From positions 124,001-188,000 of the forward strand of contig NZ_PHKV01000002.1 of the NCBI RefSeq assembly GCF_002846205.1: 64,000 nt of DNA, in the 5' to 3' direction. Below, in pieces: positions 8,496 through 16,865 of this stretch. Each line of letters starts with the position of its first letter. The stretch's first letter is position 1. A program made the translations under genes and the position numbers. The notes beneath the pieces are model-generated. The model searched no databases. It saw nothing but the letters and a program-made list of their open reading frames with translations, and was not told the DNA's origin. Origin of the DNA: Xanthomonas prunicola (GTDB taxonomy: Bacteria; Pseudomonadota; Gammaproteobacteria; Xanthomonadales; Xanthomonadaceae).

Positions 8496-9698
8496 TCAGG
8501 TGCGCAGGAAGATTTCCACCCGTCGATTGAGCTGCCGTCCGCCTGGATTGTCCTGGCCGTTGACGGTATTGGGCGCAACCGGCTGCGATTCGCCATAGCC
8601 TTTCGCATTGGCCGACTGCGCGGCACCGCGGGCGCGCAACGCCGCCAGCACGGCATTGGCGCGGCGCTCGGAGAGCGCCTGGTTGTAGTCGTCGCTGCCC
8701 TTGGCATCGGTGTGTCCACGCACCTGCATGTCTTTTGCACTGACCTTGGCCAGCGCGGCACCCAGGATGTCGATCACGCGCGCCGCATCGGGGCGGATGT
8801 CGGACTTATCGAAGTCAAACAGGATGCGGTCGTTCAAGGTGATCAGATAGCCGCAAGGTGCGCCGGGCGGTGCGAACTTCTGCAGCGGTGGGAAGCGGCC
8901 GGCCGGCGGCACTTTCGCTAGCGGCGGCATGCGCACTTCGCGCGGCGGCGTACCCACCGTGCCGGTGCCGTCACCGTGGTTTTGCACCAGGCCATCCGGA
9001 CCATTCCAGGTACCCGAGCCGTCTGCGTTGATGGTGATCAGGCCACGCGGCCCGTTCCAGGTACCGCTGCCGTCGCCACGATTGTCGACAAGCCCGCTCT
9101 TGGCGCTGTTCCAGGTACCGGCGCCCTTGCCATCCAGGCTGATCAGGCCGGCCGGGCCGTTGTAGGTACCGCCACCATTGGACTGCACATCGATGAGCGC
9201 CCCGCCTTTCCCGCCCTCGCCGGTCGCATTGATGGTGCCGCTGCCGTCGGCGTTGACGTTGACCAACCCACCTTCGAAGTTGGCAGTGCCGCTGCCGTCG
9301 GCCTTGAGATTGAACAGGCCGCCATCGCCATTGCGCAATAAATTGCCGTTGGCATCGACGCTGGTGATGCCGGCATCGGTGATCAAGGTACCGCCATCGC
9401 CGCAACGTGCCGGGGCGACGCTGACGCCTTCGATCGGGTCGAGAATATCCTGCAGCGATGCCTCCAACGCGCGCTGCGCCGGGGTCACGCCGACGATGTC
9501 GGGCACCACGATCGTCGGGATGGCCGGAAATTCCGGTACGGCTTCGTTGGCGCCCGCTGCAGCATTCGACGTGCCCGCAGACTGCACAGGTGCTGGGAGT
9601 GTTGCACTGGCAGCATCGGTGGCGTCCTTCTGCGCTTCACCGCGCCCACAACCGGCCAACAACACTGGCACCCACAACATCACCGACAGCTTGCGCAT
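8496..9698 (-). CDS. OmpA-family lipoprotein with internal GSGT repeats
   Basis: The protein has 400 residues. A lipoprotein signal with lipobox LLAGC (Cys17) anchors it, probably to the outer membrane. Residues about 287-400 form an OmpA/MotB peptidoglycan-binding domain: LFDFDKSDIRPDA, VRGHTDAKGSDDYNQALS and the terminal NRRVEIFLRT. Residues about 118-248 are unusual, built from repeats of roughly 17 residues of the type DGSGTWNGPRGLITINA. One unit (about 152-174) is longer and Gly-rich. The repeats could form a stacked beta structure spacing the anchor from the wall-binding domain; I infer this from periodicity only. The gene stands alone, with 188 bases to the upstream esterase gene. Confidence 0.87.
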   Translation of the reverse strand: MRKLSVMLWVPVLLAGCGRGEAQKDATDAASATLPAPVQSAGTSNAAAGANEAVPEFPAIPTIVVPDIVGVTPAQRALEASLQDILDPIEGVSVAPARCGDGGTLITDAGITSVDANGNLLRNGDGGLFNLKADGSGTANFEGGLVNVNADGSGTINATGEGGKGGALIDVQSNGGGTYNGPAGLISLDGKGAGTWNSAKSGLVDNRGDGSGTWNGPRGLITINADGSGTWNGPDGLVQNHGDGTGTVGTPPREVRMPPLAKVPPAGRFPPLQKFAPPGAPCGYLITLNDRILFDFDKSDIRPDAARVIDILGAALAKVSAKDMQVRGHTDAKGSDDYNQALSERRANAVLAALRARGAAQSANAKGYGESQPVAPNTVNGQDNPGGRQLNRRVEIFLRT

Positions 9699-9886
9699 CG
9701 TCTCTTCCCTGTTCGAGCCTATCGTCAGATCCGCCTAATAACACGAGCGCGGTCAAAAAGGCGCTAAGGGCCACTATCCGCTTGCCGAGTGCTCCGGTGC
9801 TGGCAGTCACGCCGTCTCTGGCCACGCTGCACGAATGGAGATAGCGGCCCGCCCTTGGACATCAACACCGCCCGCCTATTGCGAGC

Positions 9887-11914
9887 TCACAACTTCGCAG
9901 GTGACGCTGCTGCCCCCGGTGCTTGCACCTGCGCGGGTACGTCGCCGGCCTCGGCCTGCAACTGCACATGCAGGATGCGACGAATCTCCAGAATGGCCTG
10001 CGGCGTTTCCTGCACGCTATGCCAGGAGGTCACCACCAGTTCCGATGCTGCACCATCCAGATGCGCGCTGCGATACGGCACCAGACCATCGTCGGAATCG
10101 GCGAGCGGCACCTGCGGTCTTTCGCGCCCGATGATGGTGTGGTACTGCACAGTTGAAGAAATCGGCAGATCCATCGTGGCGCGCACGAACGGATCGGTGT
10201 CGCGCAGGTTGTCGATGCTGGTGGGCACAAGCGCGCGTTCCTTGCGGCGAGGAGAGCCGCCCAAATCGTCGCGCTCGCTGTTGGCCAGGTCCTGCATCAC
10301 ATCGCCGAAGCGATCCAGCAATGCGCCCGGCAGACGTACCAACTTACCGACGAACCGCCCCAGCCCGCCCTCGGCCAAGGGCGTGCCGCGATGCGGCGCG
10401 GCGATGAAGATGGCACGGTCGATTTGCGGCATCGGCGAAAAATGCAGCAATGGCCACAATGTGGCGCGCACGCGTGCACCGCGCTCGCCCTCGAGTCGGT
10501 AATTTTCCAACAACGCATTCCACAGCTGTTCGCCAGAGGACGACACCAGCAGCCGCCCGATGACTCCGCCCATGCTGTGTCCGATCAAGACCATGTCGTG
10601 CGAAGCGATGGCACTGCCGGATGGGTCGAAGTGCTGCAGGCTGCGTTCCACCAGCGCCTGAATTTCTGCACGATTGATCGCCATCGGCGCATTGGTCGGG
10701 TAATACACCTGCCAGATCTGATAGCGCTGACGCAGCGTTTCATCGCCCATCACTTCGTTGGCCACATTGACCCAGGCTTCCGGGCTGCTGGCCAGACCGT
10801 GCAGCATCAACAGCACGCGGCGGTTGGGGTCGTAGGGCTGCATCAGATACAGATGCGGGCGATCGATGCCGCGAGCGCTGCCCAGCATCGACCGCAGCGA
10901 CTGTTCCGCAAATCCGGATTTGGCCAGCCACAATCCATACGCGGCAGTGAAGTTGCCGGCCAGCGGCACGCGCTGACCATGCAGCACCACTTCGTTCTGG
11001 CGATACGGGTCGTACGGCACCAAGGTGACCAGGTGGCTGCGCAACACCTCAGCGAGCGTGTCGCCCTGAAAGCGCAGCAACACGGTCGCCGGTGCGTACG
11101 GCATTTCACTGAACGTGGGTAACGGGCGATCGGGTGGAGCGCCCGCCGCTGCGGCCTGTTCTAATGCGAGGCCGGCAGGGTCGCCCACCAATTGCGGGTC
11201 GACTTCGGCGACCAGCTCGGCGCCAAATCCATCGCGACGATACGTACTGCGCAAGCCATTGAAGCGCAGGGCCGAGGCGGCAAAGATGGCACGCGGCGTA
11301 TTGCCGTCCCCTGGCAGCCGATAGGCGGACAGATCGATGTCGAGCTGCCAGCGACCGACCGTGGCAGGCCCTGGGGTGGTTTCGCCGGCTTGCTGCGAGC
11401 GTGCGAACAGGCGCTCTACCACCTGCTGCACGGCGTAGTTGTAGTAATCGCGCACCTGGGTCTGGCGGTTTTCGAACGCACGCGCACTGGGCGCGCGCGC
11501 CGTAAAAAACAGGTACGCATATGCATGCCGTGCTGCTTCCAACCAGGCCTCCACCGCCGCATCGCTCATCGTGGTGGGATTGCGTCCACCCAGTACGATG
11601 GCGCGCGCAGTCCATAGTTCTGCCTGCGTGGCCAAGCGGCGCTCATCGCCGATACCGGCCTCACCGGTGAGCTGCTGCAGGCACGGCAGCGGATCGACAC
11701 GGCAGGCCTTGGGCTGCAGGCCGGCAACCTGCAAGGTCTCGCTGCCGGACTGACTCAATTCACCGGTGCTCAGCACATCGCCACGCGTCTGGGCGATGAA
11801 GTCGCCGCTGTTGCGCGATTGCACTGTCACCATGGCGCAGCCACTCAACCACAGACTTGCCAGCAGTCCCGCCAGGAGTGCCGCGACGCGGCGACCACGC
11901 ATGCACGGCATCAT
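9887..11914 (-). CDS. Alpha/beta hydrolase (esterase/lipase-like) lipoprotein
   Basis: This 675-residue exported protein has a hydrophobic signal and lipobox (LWLSGC) at its N-terminus. The nucleophile elbow GHSMGG, with Ser447, and the preceding LLMLHGLASSPEAW oxyanion segment near 370 identify an alpha/beta-hydrolase fold. The RGTPLAEGGLG segment follows, as in bacterial lipases and PGAP1-like hydrolases. The N-terminal 330 residues resemble no domain I recognise. The ATG at 11914 overlaps the stop of the upstream DUF4105 gene as ATGA, which supports this start over the later Met codons. It is the last gene of a tetR-DUF4105-hydrolase operon, so expression is probably under that regulator. 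The substrate is unknown. Confidence 0.8.
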   Translation of the reverse strand: MMPCMRGRRVAALLAGLLASLWLSGCAMVTVQSRNSGDFIAQTRGDVLSTGELSQSGSETLQVAGLQPKACRVDPLPCLQQLTGEAGIGDERRLATQAELWTARAIVLGGRNPTTMSDAAVEAWLEAARHAYAYLFFTARAPSARAFENRQTQVRDYYNYAVQQVVERLFARSQQAGETTPGPATVGRWQLDIDLSAYRLPGDGNTPRAIFAASALRFNGLRSTYRRDGFGAELVAEVDPQLVGDPAGLALEQAAAAGAPPDRPLPTFSEMPYAPATVLLRFQGDTLAEVLRSHLVTLVPYDPYRQNEVVLHGQRVPLAGNFTAAYGLWLAKSGFAEQSLRSMLGSARGIDRPHLYLMQPYDPNRRVLLMLHGLASSPEAWVNVANEVMGDETLRQRYQIWQVYYPTNAPMAINRAEIQALVERSLQHFDPSGSAIASHDMVLIGHSMGGVIGRLLVSSSGEQLWNALLENYRLEGERGARVRATLWPLLHFSPMPQIDRAIFIAAPHRGTPLAEGGLGRFVGKLVRLPGALLDRFGDVMQDLANSERDDLGGSPRRKERALVPTSIDNLRDTDPFVRATMDLPISSTVQYHTIIGRERPQVPLADSDDGLVPYRSAHLDGAASELVVTSWHSVQETPQAILEIRRILHVQLQAEAGDVPAQVQAPGAAASPAKL

Positions 11915-12948
11915 CGCGGTGCAGTCGCTGTTGCGCCTGGCGCCGGCGCCAATGGCATGCCGGCACGAATGCGCGCGGAAAAGTCCGCGGCCTTGTCGGC
12001 GGCGATCGCACGCGCGGTGAAATGCCCGCGCTGCTTCAAGGTGGCGAAGTCGTAACCGGGCATCAGGCCGTGATGGTCGTAGGCGTATTCGTCGGCATAG
12101 CCGGACAGCAGCAGCCGATGATCCAGCGGCAGTGTGGGCTGCAATTGCCGCACCAGCGCGAACACAATGGTGGTGCAGTTGCTGGTGAGCGTGTTGTAGA
12201 ACGCTGGCTTGCGATCGAGCTCGTTGGCTAGCTCCACATACCCCATAAACATGCGGCGCAACCCGGCCTTGGGTATCGCCAGGCGATACAGGTACATGTC
12301 CTCGCCGCGCACGTTGGTGCGCACGCGCAGGATGTCCCGCTCGTCGGCGGCCACCAGCGTTTCTTCGAAACTGCGGAAAAACCCACCCAACGCCGAGAAC
12401 GATTCGCCACGTTCCTTGCGGATTTCCAGCGAAAACACCACGTGCGAGCCGTCGTCGAAGCCGAACGACACCAGCGTGTGTGCGATCGCCGGGCCCATCC
12501 AGTACGACAGCGCAAGATCCGCGCTGACCAGGCGATCCAGATCGTATTGGCGTGTTTTCCAGTGCGGCACGTAGTCGGTTTCGCTATGCCAATCGAAATT
12601 GCGCACGTTGTGCAGGGTGACGATGTTGCCCTGCACCTGCGGTCGCAGACGCTGGGCGACATCGTCGGCCCAGTCGCGGTCCTGGCTGGGCTGCATCATC
12701 CACCACGACAGCGCCAGCACCACGAACGCCGCACTGAAGATGCCGACCAACGCCCAGTTCTCGCGACCACGGCGCAAGCCCCATAGCGCTGCCAATGCCA
12801 TCGCGCACCACGACGTCACCCATCCGGCGCGCACTAGTGCGTTACCGGTAAGTGCGTAATAGATCGCCAGACCACCCCATGCTGCGGCCAGCACCAGCGC
12901 AACCCGTAGAGCCCAGCGACCGATGCGGGCGCGTGTGGCCGGTGTCAT
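11911..12948 (-). CDS. DUF4105 membrane protein (Lnb N-terminal domain-like)
   Basis: This 345-residue protein has three hydrophobic segments in its first 110 residues, around WALRVALVLAAAWGGLAIYY, CAMALAALWGL and FSAAFVVLALSWWMM. They are followed by a periplasmic domain with HNVRNFDW, HWKTRQYDL and the conserved cysteine segment NTLTSNCTT. These are features of DUF4105, a putative NlpC/P60-like thiol hydrolase domain of unknown substrate. The frame is open well upstream, but the ATG at 12948 overlaps the tetR stop as ATGA and is the natural start. The 3' end overlaps the next gene the same way, so the three proteins are probably made together. Confidence 0.82.
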   Translation of the reverse strand: MTPATRARIGRWALRVALVLAAAWGGLAIYYALTGNALVRAGWVTSWCAMALAALWGLRRGRENWALVGIFSAAFVVLALSWWMMQPSQDRDWADDVAQRLRPQVQGNIVTLHNVRNFDWHSETDYVPHWKTRQYDLDRLVSADLALSYWMGPAIAHTLVSFGFDDGSHVVFSLEIRKERGESFSALGGFFRSFEETLVAADERDILRVRTNVRGEDMYLYRLAIPKAGLRRMFMGYVELANELDRKPAFYNTLTSNCTTIVFALVRQLQPTLPLDHRLLLSGYADEYAYDHHGLMPGYDFATLKQRGHFTARAIAADKAADFSARIRAGMPLAPAPGATATAPR

Positions 12949-13517
12949 CGCGTGCCGCCTTCGGGCACCTGCATGCCCAGCGCATGCATCAGCAGATCGG
13001 CCGAGCGATGCGCAAGCCGCTTGCGCTCGGCCTCGTTGCTGCCGCGCAGGCAACTGCCGAGCATGTCGATCACCAGCAGCACTTGCTCTTCGTCGACATC
13101 GGCCCGGCACAGTCCGGCATCGCGGGCGCGATGGACGAACGGCAGAAAGATACTGACCGCACGCCGATCCGCTGCGTCCACTGCCGGGTGCGCGCGTTCG
13201 ATCGAGCGCCAGAAATCCACCAGCGGCGCGGACTGTGCGATGTGCTCGGCGACGTCGTGCAGCAGCACCGCCAAACCATCCGGGCGGTCGGCCAAGTCGG
13301 CGGCCATGCGCTCCAGCCCATCCAGGCCACGCGCCATCAACGCCGTCATCAACGCGATCCGGTCGGGAAAATTGCGGTACAGGGTGGCGCGGCCAAGACC
13401 GGCGCGCTCCACCACCAATTCCAGCGGAGCATTGACGCCGTGTTCGCTGAACACTTCGTCGGCGGCATCGAGAATTTGCCGGCGGCGCAGCGCGGCATCG
13501 GGGCGGGAAGTCGTCAT
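12945..13517 (-). CDS. TetR-family transcriptional regulator
   Basis: The 190-residue protein starts MTTSRPDAALRRRQILDAAD. It contains a TetR helix-turn-helix at about residues 30-52 (VVERAGLGRATLYRNFPDR), followed by a helical ligand-binding domain. It is the first gene of a coupled operon with the DUF4105 protein and the esterase, so it most likely represses that operon in response to a small hydrophobic ligand. The operator is not identified. The 137 bases between this gene and ppc hold the likely promoter. Confidence 0.88.
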   Translation of the reverse strand: MTTSRPDAALRRRQILDAADEVFSEHGVNAPLELVVERAGLGRATLYRNFPDRIALMTALMARGLDGLERMAADLADRPDGLAVLLHDVAEHIAQSAPLVDFWRSIERAHPAVDAADRRAVSIFLPFVHRARDAGLCRADVDEEQVLLVIDMLGSCLRGSNEAERKRLAHRSADLLMHALGMQVPEGGTR

Positions 13518-13654
13518 GCCGGCATTATCGGACAGATTTGTCCGGTTACGCCAGAGTTCGCTTGCCGATTACCCGCCTTCCCCGACCAACGGCATGGTTG
13601 CCGCTGATGTGCCGTGGGATTGCCCGCTATGCCGCCGCGCAGCGCGCGGTTCGA

Positions 13655-16369
13655 TCAGCCAGTGTTCTGCACACCTTGCGAGACGCCGTTGACGCAGGCC
13701 ACCAGCGCGCGCAGCAGCGCTTCGTCTTCGCCATCGGTGGCGCGCCAGCGTTGCAGCAGGTCCACCTGCAACACGCTGATGGGGTCGATGTACGGGTTGC
13801 GCAGGCGAATCGATAACGCCAGCCGCGGATCGTGCTGCAACAGCGATTGCTGCTGCAGCAGGGCTTTGACCCAGCCCTTGGTCAGTGCCAGCTCGTCGCG
13901 AATGAGCGGGAAAAACCGCGTGTGCAGGTCGCCCGACAACCGCGAGAACAACTCGGCGATGTTCAGATCGCCCTTGGACAACACCATGGCGATGTCGTCC
14001 AGAAAGGTGCGGAAGAACGGCCAGTCTTGCGCCATTTCGCGCAAGGTGTCTTCATGCCCGGCATCCACCGCTGCCTGCAGGCCACTGCCCACGCCGTACC
14101 AGCCCGGAATCACCGCACGCGCCTGGCTCCAGGCGAACACCCATGGAATGGCACGCAGGTTGGACAACGCCGCGTCCTGGCCCAGCCTCCGCGACGGGCG
14201 CGAGCCCAGCGTCATGCGTTCGATCACATCGATCGGCGTGGCCAGACGGAAGTACTGCATGAACTCCGGCGCGCCAACGAAGGCGCGATACGCGACGGTG
14301 CTGCGTTCTGCCACCAGATCCATCACCGGGCGCCAGTGTTCCTCGCGCGGCTCGGGCGCACGCGGGCGCAGGCTCGAGAGCAGCACGGCGCCGGTCATCT
14401 GCTCCAGCGAGCGCAAGGCCAATGCACGAATGCCGTATTTGCGGTGGATCACCTCGCCCTGCTCGGTGACGCGTAAGCGGCCATCGACACTGCCGCGCGG
14501 TGCGGCATCCAGCGCGCGGCTGGTCTTGCCGCCCCCCCTTGCGATCGAACCGCCGCGGCCGTGGAAGAAGGTCAGTCGCACACCCAACTCGGCAGCGGCT
14601 TCCAGCAACTCGACCTGCGCACGTTGCAGGCCCCAGCGCGAAGCGGCGATGCCGCCGTCCTTGCCGCTATCCGAATACCCCAGCATCACCATCTGCGTAT
14701 CGCCGCGCGCGGTCAGATGCTGGCGATACACCGGGTCGGCCAGCAGGTCCTGCACAGTGCCGGTGCCGCCACGCAGATCGTCCACGGTTTCGAACAGCGG
14801 CACGATATCCAGCGGCACTGCGCCGGCGGCGTCGACCAGCCCGCCGCGACGCGCCAGTGCGAGCACGGTCAGTACGTCTGCACGGTTGTGCGCCATCGAG
14901 ATGATGTAGCTGCCCAGTGCATCGGCACCGTGGCGCGTGCGTGCATCGGCGAGCGCGGCAAATACCGCATCCAGCCGCGCATTCCCTTCGTCATCGGCGC
15001 GCGGCAACGCCTGCTCGCCTGAGGCATAGGGGCCGAGCACGGCGGCACGCTGCGTCGCGTCCTGTGCGTCCCAGTCGGTCTGGCCCAGGGCATCGGCCAC
15101 CGCGCGCGCATGCACGCTCGATTCCTGGCGCACGTCCAACCGCGCCAGATGGAAACCGAAGCTGCGCACGCGCCACAACAGCCGCCGCACGGCGAACCAA
15201 CCGGCATGTAGCCCCTTGTTGGCCTGCAGGCTGTCCAGGATCAACTGCAAGTCGTGTTCGAGCTCCGCTGGAGCCGCGTAGGCGCCGTCGGCGTCGTCCA
15301 GCGTGGCCTGCAGGCGTGCGCGCATCAGGTCGTTGAGCAGACGGTACGGCATGTCGCCGTGGCGTGGGCGCGAACGTGCCGCAGCGTCGGGCAGCAGCGC
15401 GCGGTAGCGCTCCAGCTGCGCGGTGAGCTCGGGGCTCACCTGCACCAGCGTGGTCGATTGACTGAGCAGGCTAGCCAGCTGCCAGAGTTCTTTTTGATAG
15501 CGGTCCAGCACTGCGCGCCGCTGCGCGTCCAGCGTGCCGGCGATGGTGTTGGCATCCACATTGGGATTGCCGTCCATGTCGCCGCCCACCCAGGTGCCGA
15601 AACGCAGCAGGCGCGGCAAGGCCGGCACGCTGCCGTAGGTTTCTTCGATGGCGTGTTCCAGCGTTTCGTACATCACCGGGATGACGCGGTAGAGCACCTG
15701 GGTGAGATAGAAGCCCACATGCTCGCGCTCGTCGTCCACGGTGGGGCGCACTGGCGAGGAATCGGCCGTCTGCCACGATGCGGTCAAGGCCATGCGGAAA
15801 CGCGCCGCATCGCTGGCGCGTTCGTTGGGCGTGCGCATGCCGTCCAGATTGTCGACCAAGCTGGCGACCATCAGCTGTTCTTTTTCCAGCAACGCACGGC
15901 GCACCGCCTCGGTGGGATGCGCAGTGAACACCGGCTCCACATCGATGCGCGGCAACCACTGGCTGAGTTCGTCCAGGGTCACGCCCTGCGCCTTGAGCCG
16001 ACGCAAGGCGTCGTGCAGGCCGTCGGGCTGCGGCGTGTCGGTGCCGCTACGCTGGTACTCGCGGCGGCGGCGGATGCGGTGCACGCGCTCGGCGATATTG
16101 ACGACCTGGAAATAGGTGCTGAAGGCGCGCACCAGCGCTTCGGCGTCACGCGGCTCGCGCCCGGTGAGTTGTTCGCTCAACGTGGATGGCGGAGCATCGC
16201 TTTCGCGCCGTGAGATGGCGGTCGTGCGCACGCGTTCGATTTCATCGAGGAATTCCGCAGACACCTGCTCGGCGAGCAGATCACCCACCAGTGCACCGAG
16301 CCGACGCACGTCGTCGCGCAAGGGAAGATCGGGGGTAGCGAACACAAGACTGCTGCGGTACTCGTTCAT
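13655..16369 (-). CDS. ppc: Phosphoenolpyruvate carboxylase
   Basis: PEP carboxylase makes oxaloacetate from phosphoenolpyruvate and bicarbonate to replenish the citrate cycle. The 904-residue length fits bacterial enzymes. Catalytic motifs are intact: [12 protein letters not shown] with His151, [10 protein letters not shown], the glycine loop [13 protein letters not shown], and the C-terminal [17 protein letters not shown]. The chain ends in the conserved NTG. The gene is read alone. Upstream (16370-16500) lie two inverted repeats that may be regulatory. No terminator with a T-run is visible downstream. Confidence 0.97.
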   Translation of the reverse strand: MNEYRSSLVFATPDLPLRDDVRRLGALVGDLLAEQVSAEFLDEIERVRTTAISRRESDAPPSTLSEQLTGREPRDAEALVRAFSTYFQVVNIAERVHRIRRRREYQRSGTDTPQPDGLHDALRRLKAQGVTLDELSQWLPRIDVEPVFTAHPTEAVRRALLEKEQLMVASLVDNLDGMRTPNERASDAARFRMALTASWQTADSSPVRPTVDDEREHVGFYLTQVLYRVIPVMYETLEHAIEETYGSVPALPRLLRFGTWVGGDMDGNPNVDANTIAGTLDAQRRAVLDRYQKELWQLASLLSQSTTLVQVSPELTAQLERYRALLPDAAARSRPRHGDMPYRLLNDLMRARLQATLDDADGAYAAPAELEHDLQLILDSLQANKGLHAGWFAVRRLLWRVRSFGFHLARLDVRQESSVHARAVADALGQTDWDAQDATQRAAVLGPYASGEQALPRADDEGNARLDAVFAALADARTRHGADALGSYIISMAHNRADVLTVLALARRGGLVDAAGAVPLDIVPLFETVDDLRGGTGTVQDLLADPVYRQHLTARGDTQMVMLGYSDSGKDGGIAASRWGLQRAQVELLEAAAELGVRLTFFHGRGGSIARGGGKTSRALDAAPRGSVDGRLRVTEQGEVIHRKYGIRALALRSLEQMTGAVLLSSLRPRAPEPREEHWRPVMDLVAERSTVAYRAFVGAPEFMQYFRLATPIDVIERMTLGSRPSRRLGQDAALSNLRAIPWVFAWSQARAVIPGWYGVGSGLQAAVDAGHEDTLREMAQDWPFFRTFLDDIAMVLSKGDLNIAELFSRLSGDLHTRFFPLIRDELALTKGWVKALLQQQSLLQHDPRLALSIRLRNPYIDPISVLQVDLLQRWRATDGEDEALLRALVACVNGVSQGVQNTG

Positions 16370-16865
16370 CGGAAACGCACACCCTCTTCAAGCGCAAAGT
16401 CGTCGAAGACTAACCCAAAAGGATTAGATGGTTGCGACGATAGCGACGGTTTCAACCACAACCATCGCGCATCGAACAGGATCAACGCACCGAGGTTTAC
16501 GAGGACGCGACAGCAGCACAGCGTGCAGGAGCGCATGCGTGCGCGATGAGGCGCATCGCGCACGCGTCGCTCTCAAACCAACGCGCCCAAGCGCCGTTGT
16601 CGCGCTTGTCACGGTGCCAGGCCCTGCTCGCCCCGACACCGGCGGCCATCGCCATGCGCAATTCACTGCTGCGTGATGTTGCACGACCGCTGCCCCTCAT
16701 CGCGCGCAGAGCCTGCTGGCATTGATTGCGTTCATTCGTGATGTGTGGCGCACGCTCGTTGGGCGTGCATCAGCCGCCGTCGCCTGCAACAACGCACTGG
16801 TGCGCGAGGAGCGCGACCGCCAACGCCGCATCGCGCACCCGCGCCCACTGCCCACGCTGCCTGGC
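16370..16865. other. Intergenic region with inverted repeats between ppc and the S9 peptidase gene
   Basis: Three inverted repeats are visible. CTAACCC (16410-16416) faces GGATTAG (16421-16427) with one mismatch. GATGGTTG (16427-16434) faces CAACCATC (16459-16466) exactly. GCGTGCGCGATG (16537-16548) faces CATCGCGCACGC (16554-16565) exactly around a 5-base loop. The first two lie within 100 bases upstream of the ppc start and could be operator sites. The third is not followed by a T-run on either strand. No gene is apparent. Confidence 0.5.
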
